Positions 23,906-34,970 of a stretch of 64,000 bases of DNA are shown here, piece by piece. The position numbers and the translations under genes were made by a program. Within the stretch, counting starts at the first letter, position 1; each line of letters begins with the position of its first letter. The notes beneath the pieces are model-generated. The model worked only from the letters and a program-made list of their open reading frames with translations, searched no databases and was not told the DNA's origin. Origin of the DNA: Notamacropus eugenii (lineage: Eukaryota > Chordata > Mammalia > Diprotodontia > Macropodidae); NCBI RefSeq assembly GCF_028372415.1, contig NC_092877.1, forward strand, positions 248,305,010 to 248,369,009. Direction: 5' to 3'.

Positions 23906-26900
23906 CTAACTAACGTAATACTGAGAAAGGTCCCATGATTTACAAATAACACATTTCTATGCAGGAATGTAAATAGTTCAACTTTAATAAATCTTTATGA
24001 TTTCTCTTCCCTCTTTAGCTTTTTCATGTTTCTCTTGATTCTTGAAATTGAAAGTGAAATTTTCTATTCAACTCTGGTATTTTCATCAAGATTGTCTCTA
24101 TCTATATCTCACTAAATGTCCATTTCTTTCCCCAGATCATTTACACTCAGTTTTGCTGGGTACATGAATCTTTATTTTAATCCTAGCTCCTTTGATATCC
24201 AGAATTTCGTATTCCAAGCTCTTCATTCAGTTAACACAGAAGCTGCTAGATCCTGTGCTATTCTGACTGAATTTACACAATACTCAAATTGTTTTTATTT
24301 TCTAGCTGCTTGCATTATTTTCTCCTTGTGTGGGAACTCTTGAATTTGGCTACAATATTCCTAGAAGTTTTCCTTTTGGTATCTCTTTCAGGATAGGCAG
24401 ATTTGTTCAATTTCTCTTTTACCCTCTACTTCTAGAATATCAGGGCAGTTTTTCTTGATATTTTCTTGGAAAAATGATGTCTAGTATTTTTTTTTTTTAA
24501 TCATGGTTTCAGATAGTCAAATAATTTTTAAATTCTCTCTCCTGAATCATTTTCCAGGTCAGTTTTTTTTTTTAAGCTCAGAAGTTTTATTAGGGAGGAC
24601 ATGAGAATACATCCAGGGGGCTACCCTCTCCCACCCAGACATCCTCTACTGTGGGAGCGCTCACTTGGCTGCTTCCTCACTCCTCCTTCAGAGGGCCCTG
24701 TGATGAGGACTCTCCATACCCAGGAGCCTCTTGTGACTCAGAAGGCTTTGGGAGTTGTGGGTAAAATGTTGTCCTGGGCATCATGGCCCTCCAGTAGGCC
24801 ACAGTAGGTAGCAATCTCCCACTCCAGCCTACTCTTGATGTCCATGAGGAGCAGGTATTCCTGGTTCTGGTGCTCCATGTCTGCTGGGAAGTCATTCAAC
24901 TGGGCCTCAATGTTGCTGATGAGAGCCTGTATCCGTGACAGCTGAACCCCATAACAGGCCTCTGTTTCAGCCAGTGTGCCTTCCAGAGCAGCTTTCATGC
25001 TGAGCTGAGAATGCAGCTCAATCTCTAGCCCCTAAAGGGTCTGTCATAGGTCAGTGACTTCAGTCTTGCTGGTCTGGAGCTGTTCCGTGTGGATGGCAAC
25101 TTCTTGATTCAACTCCTCTGTCTTGCTGTTGAACCAAGCTTCGGCATCACTCCTTTTCTTCTCAACCATGGCCTCATAGTGGCTTCTCATGTCCATCAGG
25201 ATCTTGGCCAAGTCGATGCCTGGGGCCGAGTCAACTTTCATACTAACCTCTCCACCCACCTGCCCGCTCAGAGCACTTATTTCCTCTTCATGGTTTTTGT
25301 TGAGGTAGGCCAGCTCCTCCTTCAGGCCTTCAATCTGCATCTCCAGGTCAGCCCTGGACAGGGTCAACTCATCAATCATTCTACATAGGCCATTGATATC
25401 AACCTCCACACAGACAAAGGGCCTGCTCAGTCTCAAACTTGGTGTGGAAGTCATCCACAGCCAGCTGGACATTGTCAATTTGCAGAACAATCTTTGAGTT
25501 CTCAATGGTGGCACCAAGAATCTTATCTCGCAGGTCCTGGATAGTTGTAATGTAGGCGCTATAGTCTCGGGTGGGGCCGGGGCACTGCTTCTGGTACCAG
25601 TTCCGAATCTTGACTTCTAGGTCAGTGTTGGCTTCCTCCAAGGCTCGCACCTTGTCCAGGTGGGAGGCCGAGTGGTCGCTAAGGTTTTGCATGGTGATCT
25701 TCTCATTGCCCGCCAGGAGCCCGTCCGCTCCTCCATAGCCCAAGCTGAAACTGCTACTGCCACCATAGCTCCCACTCAGGCCTGAGGAGGCAAAGTGGGA
25801 CACGGACACACCCAGGCCTCCTGAGAGTGTTTTTTTTTTTAATGAGAAATGTCATACTGTCTTCTATTTTTCATTCTTTTAGTTTTGTTTCATAATTTCT
25901 TGATTTCTCATAAATTAGCATCCATTTACTCTATTCCAATTTTAACGAATTATTTATGGAAGTAGCTTTGTTCCACTTGGCTAATTCTACTTTTAAGGCA
26001 CTCTTTTCCTCATTGGGTTTTTGAACATCTTTGCCATTCAGGTTAGTCTGTTGTTTTTAAGATGTTACTTCAGTCAGCATTTTTGGAGTATCCTTTGGCA
26101 AGCCGTTGACTCATTTTTCGTGATTCTCTTTTGTCATTCTTATTTCTCTTCTCAGTTTTTCCTCTACTTTCCATACTTGACTGTCAAAATTCATTTTGGG
26201 TTTTTCCTTGGCCTGTGGCCATTTCTTATTTTTTATTGAGACTTTTGATACAAGAGCTTTGGCTTTGCTGTCTTCTTCTGGTTGTATATTTTGATCGTTC
26301 TTGTCACCAAAGTAAGATTCTATAGGCTAGTTTTTCTTGCCATTTGCTCATATCCCCAGCCAATTGCTTGACTTTTTAGCTTTGTTAAGATAGGATTCTG
26401 TGTCCATGGTGGGGAGGGGGTACTATTCAAGTTTTGGGCTTTTGCACTAGTGTTTCCACAGATACTTCTAGGGACCTGCAAATTTTCAGCATTCCCAAAG
26501 TTGCAGGATCAACAGAAAGATATTTACTCCTGTCCTACCCTGTGCTCTGGTCTCTGACTGACCGCAAGCAGTCTCTCCTGCCTTGCAAGTGTGAGGAGGA
26601 TTTCTTCTCCACAGTCGCCACGAACTTCTCCATGCCAATGCTCCACCTCACCCCAGGACTCCCACCCAGTCTTGTGACCCATATCAGAGCACAGACAAAG
26701 TAAGAGAATACTGCCCTCATGCCAGCAAAGAGATTTCCTGATAATCCCCTTCTGATCATCAGTTTGAACCCCTCCCCCCCGCCACTGTCTGTGGACCACA
26801 GTCACTGCCTCTGCCACCACCACCATCTGACCACACTCCTCTCTGACAGAGGTCTGGCAGACTTTTCATACTGACTTTCTAAGTTGCCTCTTGCCTTCAG

Positions 26901-27150
26901 AAATTGTTTTTGGGGGGAATTGAAAAGTCTTGACATAACTGCAGTTGCCAATTATTCAGTCCCCTGATGCCTGTTTCAGCCCATCTGTGTTGGCTTGCGT
27001 CATATGTCAACCTTCTAGGTTGTCTTGGGCTGAAAATTTGTTTCACTATGTAATTTTGTGGGTTCTGCTGTTCTAGAATTTATTTAGAGTCAATTGGGGG
27101 AAAGTTCAAGTAAGTCCCTGCTTTTACTCTGCCATCTTGGCTCCACATTC
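23906..27150 (-). mobile_element. HAL1/L1 relic 1 (5'UTR and ORF1), minus strand
   Basis: Read on the minus strand it begins with an L1-like start at about 27150 (antisense 'gccatcttggctccacattc' gives GGAGCCAAGATGGC). The 5'UTR covers about 26400-27140, and degenerate ORF1 runs to about 24000 (antisense of the NLRIIGLPE region near 24520 and of the ORF1 end near 24080). No ORF2 follows; the copy stops at the microsatellite. A KRT19 processed pseudogene (24563-25829) splits ORF1 in the stretch that corresponds to the TTDLEN coding region. The plus-strand frames at 26021-26703 are antisense shadows. Confidence 0.75.
24563..25829 (-). pseudogene. KRT19: Keratin 19 (type I keratin) processed pseudogene
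   Basis: An intronless minus-strand copy of a type I keratin mRNA. From 25828 downwards it encodes the end of the head ([11 protein letters not shown]), the rod start ([17 protein letters not shown]), [56 protein letters not shown] and the rod end ([16 protein letters not shown]), stopping at 24738 about 14 residues later. A tail-less keratin ending is the signature of KRT19. Processed features: no introns, an AATAAA signal (complement of 24586-24591) and a poly(A) tail (T-run 24563-24573). The head's first 40 or so codons are missing (5' truncation). Disabling changes are a frameshift near 25405-25418, in-frame TGA at 25044-25046 (R to stop, CpG decay) and TAG at 25032-25034 (Q to stop). It lies inside a HAL1 ORF1 relic of the same orientation. 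A closely related type I keratin parent is possible but less likely. Confidence 0.93.
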
Positions 27151-27280
27151 CATCCCCATTTAATTTCTTGGGCCAATTCATAATATATCAAAACTATGAT
27201 GAGAAAAGTTTTGGACTACTACTGTGTGGATTAGTCCACAATTCTTATATAGTATTTGTGTACATTAAGAGCAAGACAGA

Positions 27281-27870
27281 TAGGCAGTGTAGTGGATAGT
27301 GTGCTGGGGCTTAGTTTAAATCTAGACTCAGAGAGATGGTAACTGTGTGAGCCAGTCACTTAATCAAGTTTGCCTTAGTTTTGTTGTCTGTAAAAATGAG
27401 CTGGAGAGGGGGTGGAGCCAAGATGGTGGAGTAGAAACACACACATATGCTAGCTCCGAACCCACTGCCCATAAAATATCTGTAAAAAAGATTCTGGAGC
27501 AACAAATTCTGGAGCAGCAGAAGCCACAGAACAATGGAGCAGACGAGATTTCTGTTCCAGAGAGACCTGACCGTCACGCCACGGACCGAAAGTCGAGCCC
27601 AGCCCTGCCTTGGCTAGCACCGAGAGGAGAGGATCCGAGCAGGCTTCGGGGATGGAATCTCCAGCGGCCGCACAGGTCCTTCCACCCAGGGGCCCCAAAG
27701 GAAAAAAAAATATCAGTTAAATTAACTTGAGTAATACAGTAAAAAAAAAAAAAAATGAGCTGGAGAAGGAAATGACTAACCACTCCAATATCTTTGGGAG
27801 AAAAATCCTCAATAGAGTCATGAAAAGCGTGGCACAATTGAAACAAATGAATAACAACAACAAAATACAT
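27281..27870 (+). repeat. MAR1-type SINE, split by a 343-bp insertion
   Basis: First half 27281-27407: 'ggcagtgtagtggatagtgt', 'gtgagccagtcacttaatca', 'ttgttgtctgtaaaaatgag'. Second half 27751-27870: 'gctggagaaggaaatgacta', 'ccactccaatatctttggga' and an '(aac)n' tail. The halves join exactly when the insertion at 27408-27750 and one copy of the repeated aaaaatgagctggaga are removed, giving a standard tRNA-headed SINE. Confidence 0.85.
27408..27750 (+). mobile_element. Short retroelement: L1 5'UTR head plus poly(A)
   Basis: Starts GGGGTGGAGCCAAGATGGTGG, like the first bases of an L1 5'UTR (a different subfamily from copies A-D), runs about 330 bp with a CpG-bearing middle (27560-27680), then a short AT-rich end and a poly(A) run at 27741. 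It is flanked by a perfect 16-bp duplication aaaaatgagctggaga (27392-27407 and 27751-27766). It has neither ORF1 nor ORF2. It is either a spliced or prematurely polyadenylated L1 transcript, or a copy of a small non-autonomous family with an L1-derived head. The 127-codon frame at 27347 spans the SINE/insert boundary and is not a gene. Confidence 0.8.
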
Positions 27871-27879
27871 CAAAAACAC

Positions 27880-30240
27880 ATGAAACTACTTTGGGAAAAA
27901 CTTTAAATTGTCTTTCAGAAAGCTTGTGCAGTTGTAAGCCATGCCCCAGTAAAAAGGTGCAGACCTGACTTTAAGAATCAGCTGAGATCAGATATGCTAT
28001 GATTTTTAGGGGTTCTCTGTAAACTACTGGCCAGAAATACTACTGTATTCTAGTGTCTGAAAAAATAACTTCAGATTTTTATTGCTGTACACTTCTCTCC
28101 CTACTGCTTTTCAGTAAAATATATTTGTAAGTAACAATATGACACTTCTATCCTCAAAACAGGAAAAGCAGATAAAGCTCAGCCTATGGAAATAAAAAAA
28201 AAAATATCTTTAACACTCTGGTAACACCTTCAAGTTATGAAAACTAGGTAGACTCTCTTTAACCATGGAAAACAGAAGTTACAAGAAGGTTGGAGCAAGG
28301 TTCTAATACAGGGTTCATTATCTTTTTTTTTTTTTTACACGAACACAAAGAAAACTCAGAAAAACCCGAAGTTCTTCAGCTTAAAATGACATCAATGCCT
28401 TATGGCCACCCTGTATATAGTTATTAAAAAAAAAAAAAAAAGCACATTAATCTATTGACTTTTAATAGCTGCATTTCAGAAATAATCTTCCCTAATTAGA
28501 GCAATAATTCAAGGATATGTGAGTTATGAAGAACAAATTAAGTACTTGTCATTGTTATCGCAAGATTCACTTATCTAAACATTTACTTTATTGTATATCT
28601 AGAAGATTCTTCTTATCTTTCTTTTGAACTCAAGGGTAGCACCAGTGTTTTCATAATTCCTGATCCCATATTTCTCAACCTACTCCTAATCGAATTTAAA
28701 ATACTTATTTATCATTCATTTTATGGAATAGTCTATGACTTCAGAAGGAAGATACTGTTTCCCTCAATATATTTCTCTCTATTTTGTAAACTTGAAATAT
28801 CCTTAATTAGTCTTCACCATTATAACCAGAATTTCATAAAGCTGTTAGCTTGTTCTTAACTAAATGGCTCTGAAATTTTGTTTTCAAGATGGAAGTGTAG
28901 AATTTAATTCAACCTATATAGATGGTGCCCACTGGCCACACAAATATATTTCCTGGAGAACTTAATCACAGTTTCAAACCGATTTCCTAAAAAGATTAGA
29001 TCTCTTTTTTATAAGTATTCCAAAAGCAAATAAAATAATTCATTTTATCCTTTTGAAAACATTAGAAGTCCATAGGTTTTGTTAGACTATCAAAGAGGTC
29101 CATGACATAATTCTTTTAAAAGTTAAAAAAACACTTGTTTAGTTGAAGAGATGAGAAGCTACCAGGAAAGCATCCCTAGAAAGCATTTTTTAAAAATATA
29201 ATGGCTAACTTCAAGTAAGAACTTATTTTAAAAAATTACAACGTGCTAGTCACTGCATTAAACACAAACAACAAAATCTGTCTATCTAGGAGAAACAATA
29301 TTTGCATATTTAGATATTCATAAATCATAGATACAGAGCTGTTTTGAGGGAAGTTACAAATAACTTAAGGCATCAGGAAAGATTTGGTGTATAAAGCAGC
29401 ACTTGAAATGAACCTCTATTGAAATTAGAGACTATCATATGCTACGCAAAAGTAACTAACTAGATGCAGTACTAGCTAAGGATTATTAAAATTTCCATAT
29501 ATCTGTTAATTCTTCTTATAGAGAATAGCTTAAATCCTTAAGAAGTTGCATGTGTTTGTATGTGTAAAGGAAAATATGCACATGAATACTCACACAAATG
29601 AAAAATTTGTATGTACAGTGTTGGAAAGAGGAGCCAGCTTTGTAATCAGGAATACCTAGATACTAGTTCCATTCCTCATAAGGACTGAAAATATATAAAT
29701 AGGCAATTAATTTAATCTCTCAGTGCTTCAAAGCAAATTCTTAATACTAAATGTTGCCTGGTAGTTGCTCTGAATATCATAGCATACACTGTCATGTCAT
29801 ATAATGTTATATCTCATATCATATCATGTCATCCATGTTTGCATAGTATTATTTATGACAAACTCTAAAGCTTTGTGCAGGCATAAATAGAGATACAAGG
29901 GCTCAACTAATTTAGCTCACTACATAGATATTTTCAAAAGAAACTCCATCACTCAAAACATTACTTCCTTTTATTTTTGTTCTCTCCTTCAAGCTGTGAT
30001 GCTTATAATAATCTTATCTGTTAGCGATTTTCCATGCTGATACTGTACCCGGTGCTACTGATTATATCTAATGACCTGCTGCTTCCTATATTTTACCCAT
30101 CCAGGGTTCATTGTTAAAATTACTCATTATGGTACCTGAGCTATTCTCACATCTATGCAGGTTTGAAGTTGGCTGAACAAAGACAACACTGAAGTCCCAC
30201 AAGTTAAATGATAAGAAAAAAAATATTTCAATTCAACAAG
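27880..30240. other. Mostly unique DNA, minor repeats
   Basis: No supported gene. 29045-29135 (minus strand: 'gtcatggacctctttgatag', 'aacaaaacctatggac') resembles an old mammalian repeat, possibly a non-autonomous hAT. 29630-29790 has the order of a diverged tRNA-headed SINE. Poly(T) and poly(A) runs occur at 28323 and 28426. Confidence 0.4.
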
Positions 30241-30253
30241 AGACTCAAATGAC

Positions 30254-30259
30254 TTTAAT
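30254..30259 (-). promoter_or_regulatory. Possible ATTAAA polyadenylation signal
   Basis: The minus strand carries ATTAAA about 27 bases after the stop codon of the candidate exon at 30286-30418, followed within about 15-25 bases by a T/G-rich TCTCTTGTTG. This is a plausible 3' end for a short 3'UTR, and it has meaning only if the exon is real. Confidence 0.35.
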
Positions 30260-30285
30260 GCAAAGAAGAAAACATGAAGATGCAA

Positions 30286-30418
30286 CTATAATGCACAGCA
30301 TGCAACTTCATAAGGAACACCAATGTCTTTGTCATAGTAACCATCCACCAAAACATTTAGTAAATGTGTCCTTTCAACAGATGCCAGTGTGACTCCAGGT
30401 TTATAAGAGTAGCTGCTC
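30286..30418 (-). CDS. Candidate terminal coding exon, unknown gene
   Basis: On the minus strand a strong splice acceptor, a pyrimidine tract of about 25 bases ending CCTTTAG (complement of 30419-30447), is followed by an open stretch of about 43 codons to a TAG at 30286. The peptide begins SSYSYKPGVTLASVERTHLL and ends GVPYEVACCAL. The first exon base completes a split codon (phase 2). An ATTAAA lies about 27 bases past the stop. The peptide is not low-complexity, matches no transposon protein I know, and lies in DNA without recognised repeats. I do not recognise the gene, and I found no upstream exon in the window, so partner exons should lie at higher coordinates on this strand. It could still be a chance frame or a decayed exon. 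Confidence 0.4.
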
Positions 30419-30549
30419 CTAAAGGAAGGACAAAAAGAAAAAAAAGGATGGTTCAATTTAACAGCCAAATCATGATATATGAAATAACTTGGAGAGAAGG
30501 AAAATTTAGAAACAAATGACTTATAGTGAAAACTATCTTTATCATCCAT

Positions 30550-31840
30550 ATTATCACCTCAAAGAAGCAACAGAATTCAAGTGGCATTTCATAAAGCATT
30601 CTGTATAAAGAAATCATTTCTCCTCGTAGTATCAACACAATGGATGAAGTTATACATGGCTATGAGCATTTTATTTAAAGGAGGTAAATTTTGTGGTAAG
30701 CCTTTGGAGGTTCCACATTTCTCATTTTTACCCATCCTAACCAAATATGAAAGAAGCAAGGCAGGAGAGTGAATGGCAATGGGTAGTGAGCTGGCAGTAG
30801 GGTGAGAAAGACTGTCTCAGTCATATATCACTTTTATATGTGTGACCTAATCATTTAAATTTTTTTTATTATTTACTTTTAACACAGCTTATAACAGATA
30901 AAGTAATTCGAACTTTGGGTCAGGTGATACTTTTTTTTAAAGCATTTGCAATATGGACGACAAAAAAAAATTTTTTTTAAACATTAACCAACTGAGACAC
31001 AAATAATATTTATGTTGCTAACTTCACAAGCTCTTGACCTAATTGTCTCCATGGTATTAATAAGAATTAAAGGACCCTAACTTATTGTTGTTCGTCTAAA
31101 GTCCTATTCCTAACAGCTTAATTTTAGACTTAAGCTCGGATGTACCCCTACCAATAATCTATAATTTAATAGATCTGCTATTAAGCTTACAAACCTTTTG
31201 ACCATAGGAAATTGCCACCAATAGTAAGGATATTGCAGGGATACAGTATCTCCCCAACTTCATGTCAGTTCCAGGCAGGATTAGATTATCCACTTGCATT
31301 CAGTCAGGCTTAAAGTCTGCCAGGTGTCAGTGGGGAAAGTGAGTCAGAAGAATCACACGTCAGCCCATGCTGAACAGGCACTCTCCCACTCTTCCCTTGA
31401 GATCACCTATGCAGTTGAAACCAGCATCTCATCAGCTTACTGGCATCGTGGATTGGAGGATCACATAGCCTTTCTTGCTACCCATACCTGGAGTTAGACT
31501 CAGAAGAACAGTCACTTAATAGTCCCATAGCATCTAACACTGACAAGTTCCAATAATCAGGTTTCAAATATGATTATAGTTTCACTTTGGCTAAGGAACA
31601 TCTTTTGAGGCAAGTCTTAAGTGGCTTAGATACCTTTCTATACATATTCTAGTTCCTTATTAAATGGCAATCATAAAATAAAATTTACCAATATAACTTT
31701 GACTTTTCCATCAATGCCAAATTTTACCCGAGGTTACCTTCTTCTAGGAAATTTAGATTGAAATTCTTTTCTCCAAACTAAAGATGTCATTGATTTATTC
31801 TCAGTAATTAATTCAGTCTATTGTTTTAATACTAATTGTT
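30550..31840. other. No gene recognised
   Basis: AT-rich DNA with short frames. 30780-30860 faintly resembles a SINE head. The 67-codon frame at 31294-31497 has no signature or splice context that I can defend. Confidence 0.35.
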
Positions 31841-31844
31841 TTTA

Positions 31845-34285
31845 CCTCATTTTGTAACATGTCCAGTTTTTCTCCCTATCACTCCCCTAACCCTGCTTCC
31901 TAATATTTGGCATTCTGATTATTTCTTCTCTCAAGGTACCCTCCCCTCCATCCCACTCCACTCCTCTCTCCTACCCCCATCTTCTCTCTTTTCTTGAAAG
32001 GCAAGATAAATTTCCATATCCCTATCCCTGTAGTTCTTATTTCCAGATTATGTGCAATAAAAATTCTCAACATTAGTATTTAATACTTTGAATTCCAACT
32101 TCTTTCCCTCCCCTGCTCTCTCCCCAGCCCTACTGAGAAGGCAAGTAATTCAATACAGACTAAATACGTGTTGTTTTGCAAAGGACTTCCATAGCAATCA
32201 TGTTGTATAACACTAATTATATTGCTCTCTGACCTACCCTATCCCCCTTTATTTTTCCCCGCTACAACTGACCTTGTCCCTTCCGAAGGTGCTTATTCCT
32301 AGTGATTCTCTTCTCTCATTTGCTTTCCCTTCTAACATTCCCCTCATTCCACTTGTCGCCTCCTCTCCTACTTTTCTGTGGTGTATATAAATTTTCATAT
32401 CAAATTAAGTGAGCATGTTATTCCCTCCATCCACACGTGGGGAGAGTAGCTTTATTCCCCCCTCCCCTTCTCCCTAATCTCCTCCATTGAATAAGATTTT
32501 TCTTATCTCTTTTATGAGTTATAGTCTACCGCATTCCTTTACTCCCCTTCTCTTCCCAGAATTTTCCTCCTTCAACTCTTATTTTTTATATTATTTTATT
32601 TTTTTTTATTGTTGTGTGTGTGGATATCATCTCTTCTGATATAACACACCCTGTATTCTATCTATCTATGTGTGTTTGTGTGTGTTTGTGTGTATGTACA
32701 ATCTCTCCAACTATCCAAATACTGAGAAAAGATTCAAAAATTAAAAATATTTTCTTTCCGTGTAGTAATGTAAACAGTTCAACTTTAGAGAGTCTTTTAT
32801 GATTTTTCTTTTCTGTTTACCTTTTCATGTTTCTCTTGATTCTTGTCTTGGGAATTCAAATTTTTAAATACAGATCTGGTCTTTTCCTCAAAATGAAATC
32901 TTGAAATTCGATTATATCACTGAATGACCATGTTTTCCCTTGAAGTATTATATTCAGATTTGCTGGCTTCAATCCCAGTTCCTTTGACTTCTGAAATATC
33001 TCATTCCAAGCCCTTTGACCCCTTAATGTTGAAGCTGCCATATCCTGTGGTATCCAGATTGCATTTCCACAGTACTCAAATTGTTTCTTTCTAGCTGCTT
33101 CCAATATTTTCTCCTTGATCTGGAAACTCTGATATTTGGCCACACTATTCCTAGGAATTTCTCTGTTCAGGTTTCTTTCAGGAGGTGATTGATGAATTCT
33201 TGCAATATCCATTTTGCCCTCTGATTCTATAGCATCAGGGTAGTTTTCCTAGATAATTTCATGGAAGATAATGTCTAGGCTCTTTTATTGATCATGGTTT
33301 TCAGGTGGTTCAATAATTTTTAAATTATTTTTCCTGGATCTATTTTCGAGGTCAGTTGTTTTTCCAGTGAGTTATTTTACATTATCTTCTATTTTTTTCA
33401 AATTTTTTGTTTTGTTTACTAACTTCTTCGTTTAACTCAAGGTCATTCGTTTCCCTGAACTCATATTTCAAATAATTATTTTGTTCAGTGAGCTTTTGAA
33501 CCTTCTTCTCCATTTGGCTAATTTTGCTTTCTAAAACCTCCTTCTCCTTGGTGGCTTTTTGGACTTCTTTTTCCAACTGAATTAGCCTGTCTTTAAAGCT
33601 GTTATTTTCCTCAGTACTTTTTTTTGCTTCTCCTTTAGTAAGCTGCTAACTTGTGTTTTAAGGTCTTCTATTGCCTGAGCCCATTTTAAGTTCCCTTTGG
33701 AAGCAGAGGCCTTGATTTCCTCTGACAGTATGCCTTGTTCTTCCTCACCTGAAAGGATGGGAGGAGACACCTGTTCCCCAGAAAGTAACCTTTTATGGTC
33801 TTATTTTTTTTCCCTTTTTTGGGCATTTTCCCAGCCATTTACTTGACTTCTGAGTTTCCTCTCCACAACCACCTTGCCTCCAGTTCAGCCCAGCCAGCGC
33901 TTGGGGGCTGACATTCAAATGTGCTGCTCCCAAGCCTTAGGGATTTTCTTCGGGGGCAGTTCTGCTATTCAGTGTGAGACTAAGTCCAGCTGGTCAGGTT
34001 GGGGCAGGGCCACCACACAGGGTTCAGTTCCTTCAGGTGGTTTATGAGGAGACCTTCAACAATGTATGCTGGCTTCTGCCTGCTTTGGGAGGCCTTGTCT
34101 GCTGCTGCCTCTGCTGCTGCCTTCTGAGGGGGCCTGAGTCATGGGGACACCCTGCTCCCCTCTTGGCCAGCGGAAAAGACCCTCTCACTGACCTTTGTCT
34201 CCTGTGCATTGAGGGACCTCTGGTGCTGCTAGAGATTTCATCCTGGCAGCCTGCTAGGATCTGCTCCTCTCGGTACCACATGACC
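31845..34285 (-). mobile_element. HAL1 relic 2 (ORF1-only L1 relative), minus strand
   Basis: Read on the minus strand: 5'UTR (34285 to about 33830), an ORF1 remnant, then a long G/A-rich 3' region (antisense is the pyrimidine-rich 31845-32640) with no endonuclease or RT. The 3' region matches, phrase for phrase, the one at 56521-57400 ('actgagaaggcaag', 'ttttgcaaaggacttccata', 'tcatgttgta'). ORF1 followed directly by a purine-rich 3'UTR is the HAL1 (half-L1) architecture known from mammals, including opossum. The 3' end may be truncated, as no poly(A) is seen. Confidence 0.8.
32856..33826 (-). pseudogene. HAL1 ORF1 remnant
   Basis: The start ATG (complement of 33824-33826) is in a 'gaaaatgcccaaaaaaggga' context, shared with the HAL1 at 54919. 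Pieces: 33582-33770 (LKTQVSSLLKEKQKK), 33382-33576 (coiled coil, MEKKVQKLTEQNNYLK) and 32856-33212 (RIHQSPPERN, KEKILEAARKKQFEY, TLRGQRAWNEIFQKSKELGL), the last corresponding to the RRM/CTD of L1 ORF1p. Frameshifts and stops separate the pieces. It would have encoded a nucleic-acid-binding protein and is now dead. Confidence 0.85.
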
Positions 34286-34289
34286 AAGG

Positions 34290-34735
34290 CATTAAAAATT
34301 AATAATAATCTAGTCCCTTCCTACCTTTCCAATCCTCTTATGCCCTAATAAGTACAGTGACACTGGTCTCCTGTCCCTTCCATGAAAAAGACATTCCATC
34401 TCTGTGTATCAGGCATTTTCCCTGGGTTTCCTCCACACTTGCAATGTTCTTCTCCCTCTGCCATTTAAGTTGGGTTCTTTTATTCTCAATAAAAATCCTA
34501 CCATATAGAGCAATAGTTTCCTAACCCTTCTTAATTCCAGCTCTTTCCTTCTCGATTATTTCCTATTTGTCCTGTATATAGTTTACTTTGTACATATTTG
34601 TTTGGGTATTACCTCCCCCTTTAGATTATAATTTTCTTGGGGGAGGGACTGCTGCTTTTGTAAAACTAGTGCTTAGCACAGTGCTTAGCACATAGAAGCC
34701 ACTTAGAAATGTTTATCGATTGATTCATAATACTT
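34290..34735 (+). mobile_element. L2 LINE 3' end remnant
   Basis: Contains 'aagacattccatctctgtgt', 'tttgtacatatttgtttggg', 'ttagattataattttcttgg', 'gtgcttagcacatagaagcc' and 'aaatgtttatcgattgattc', in the order expected of an L2 3' end. It is diverged and non-coding. Confidence 0.7.
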
Positions 34736-34739
34736 TATA

Positions 34740-34903
34740 TTGTTTTCCTGCATCCACTGACTTCATTCTGCTTCAGTTAATACATCTCTTCAGGCTTCTC
34801 GTTATTCATCATATGCTGCAATTAATGTAGTTGTTCTTTAATTGATGGATATCTACTTTATTCTTACTTCTTTGCTAAAAACAAATTTTCCTGTGAGGCC
34901 CAA

Positions 34904-34970
<67 letters not shown>

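Noticed and set aside
24738..25809. A live keratin gene
   Set aside because: No introns, poly(A) tail present, head truncated, one frameshift and two in-frame stops, embedded in a LINE relic.
26021..26826. Several 64-100 codon frames on both strands
   Set aside because: They fall in the antisense 5'UTR and ORF1 of HAL1 relic 1, and none has a recognisable protein signature.
31294..31497. 67-codon plus-strand frame of ordinary composition
   Set aside because: No splice sites, polyadenylation signal or family resemblance that I can point to; left as unsupported.
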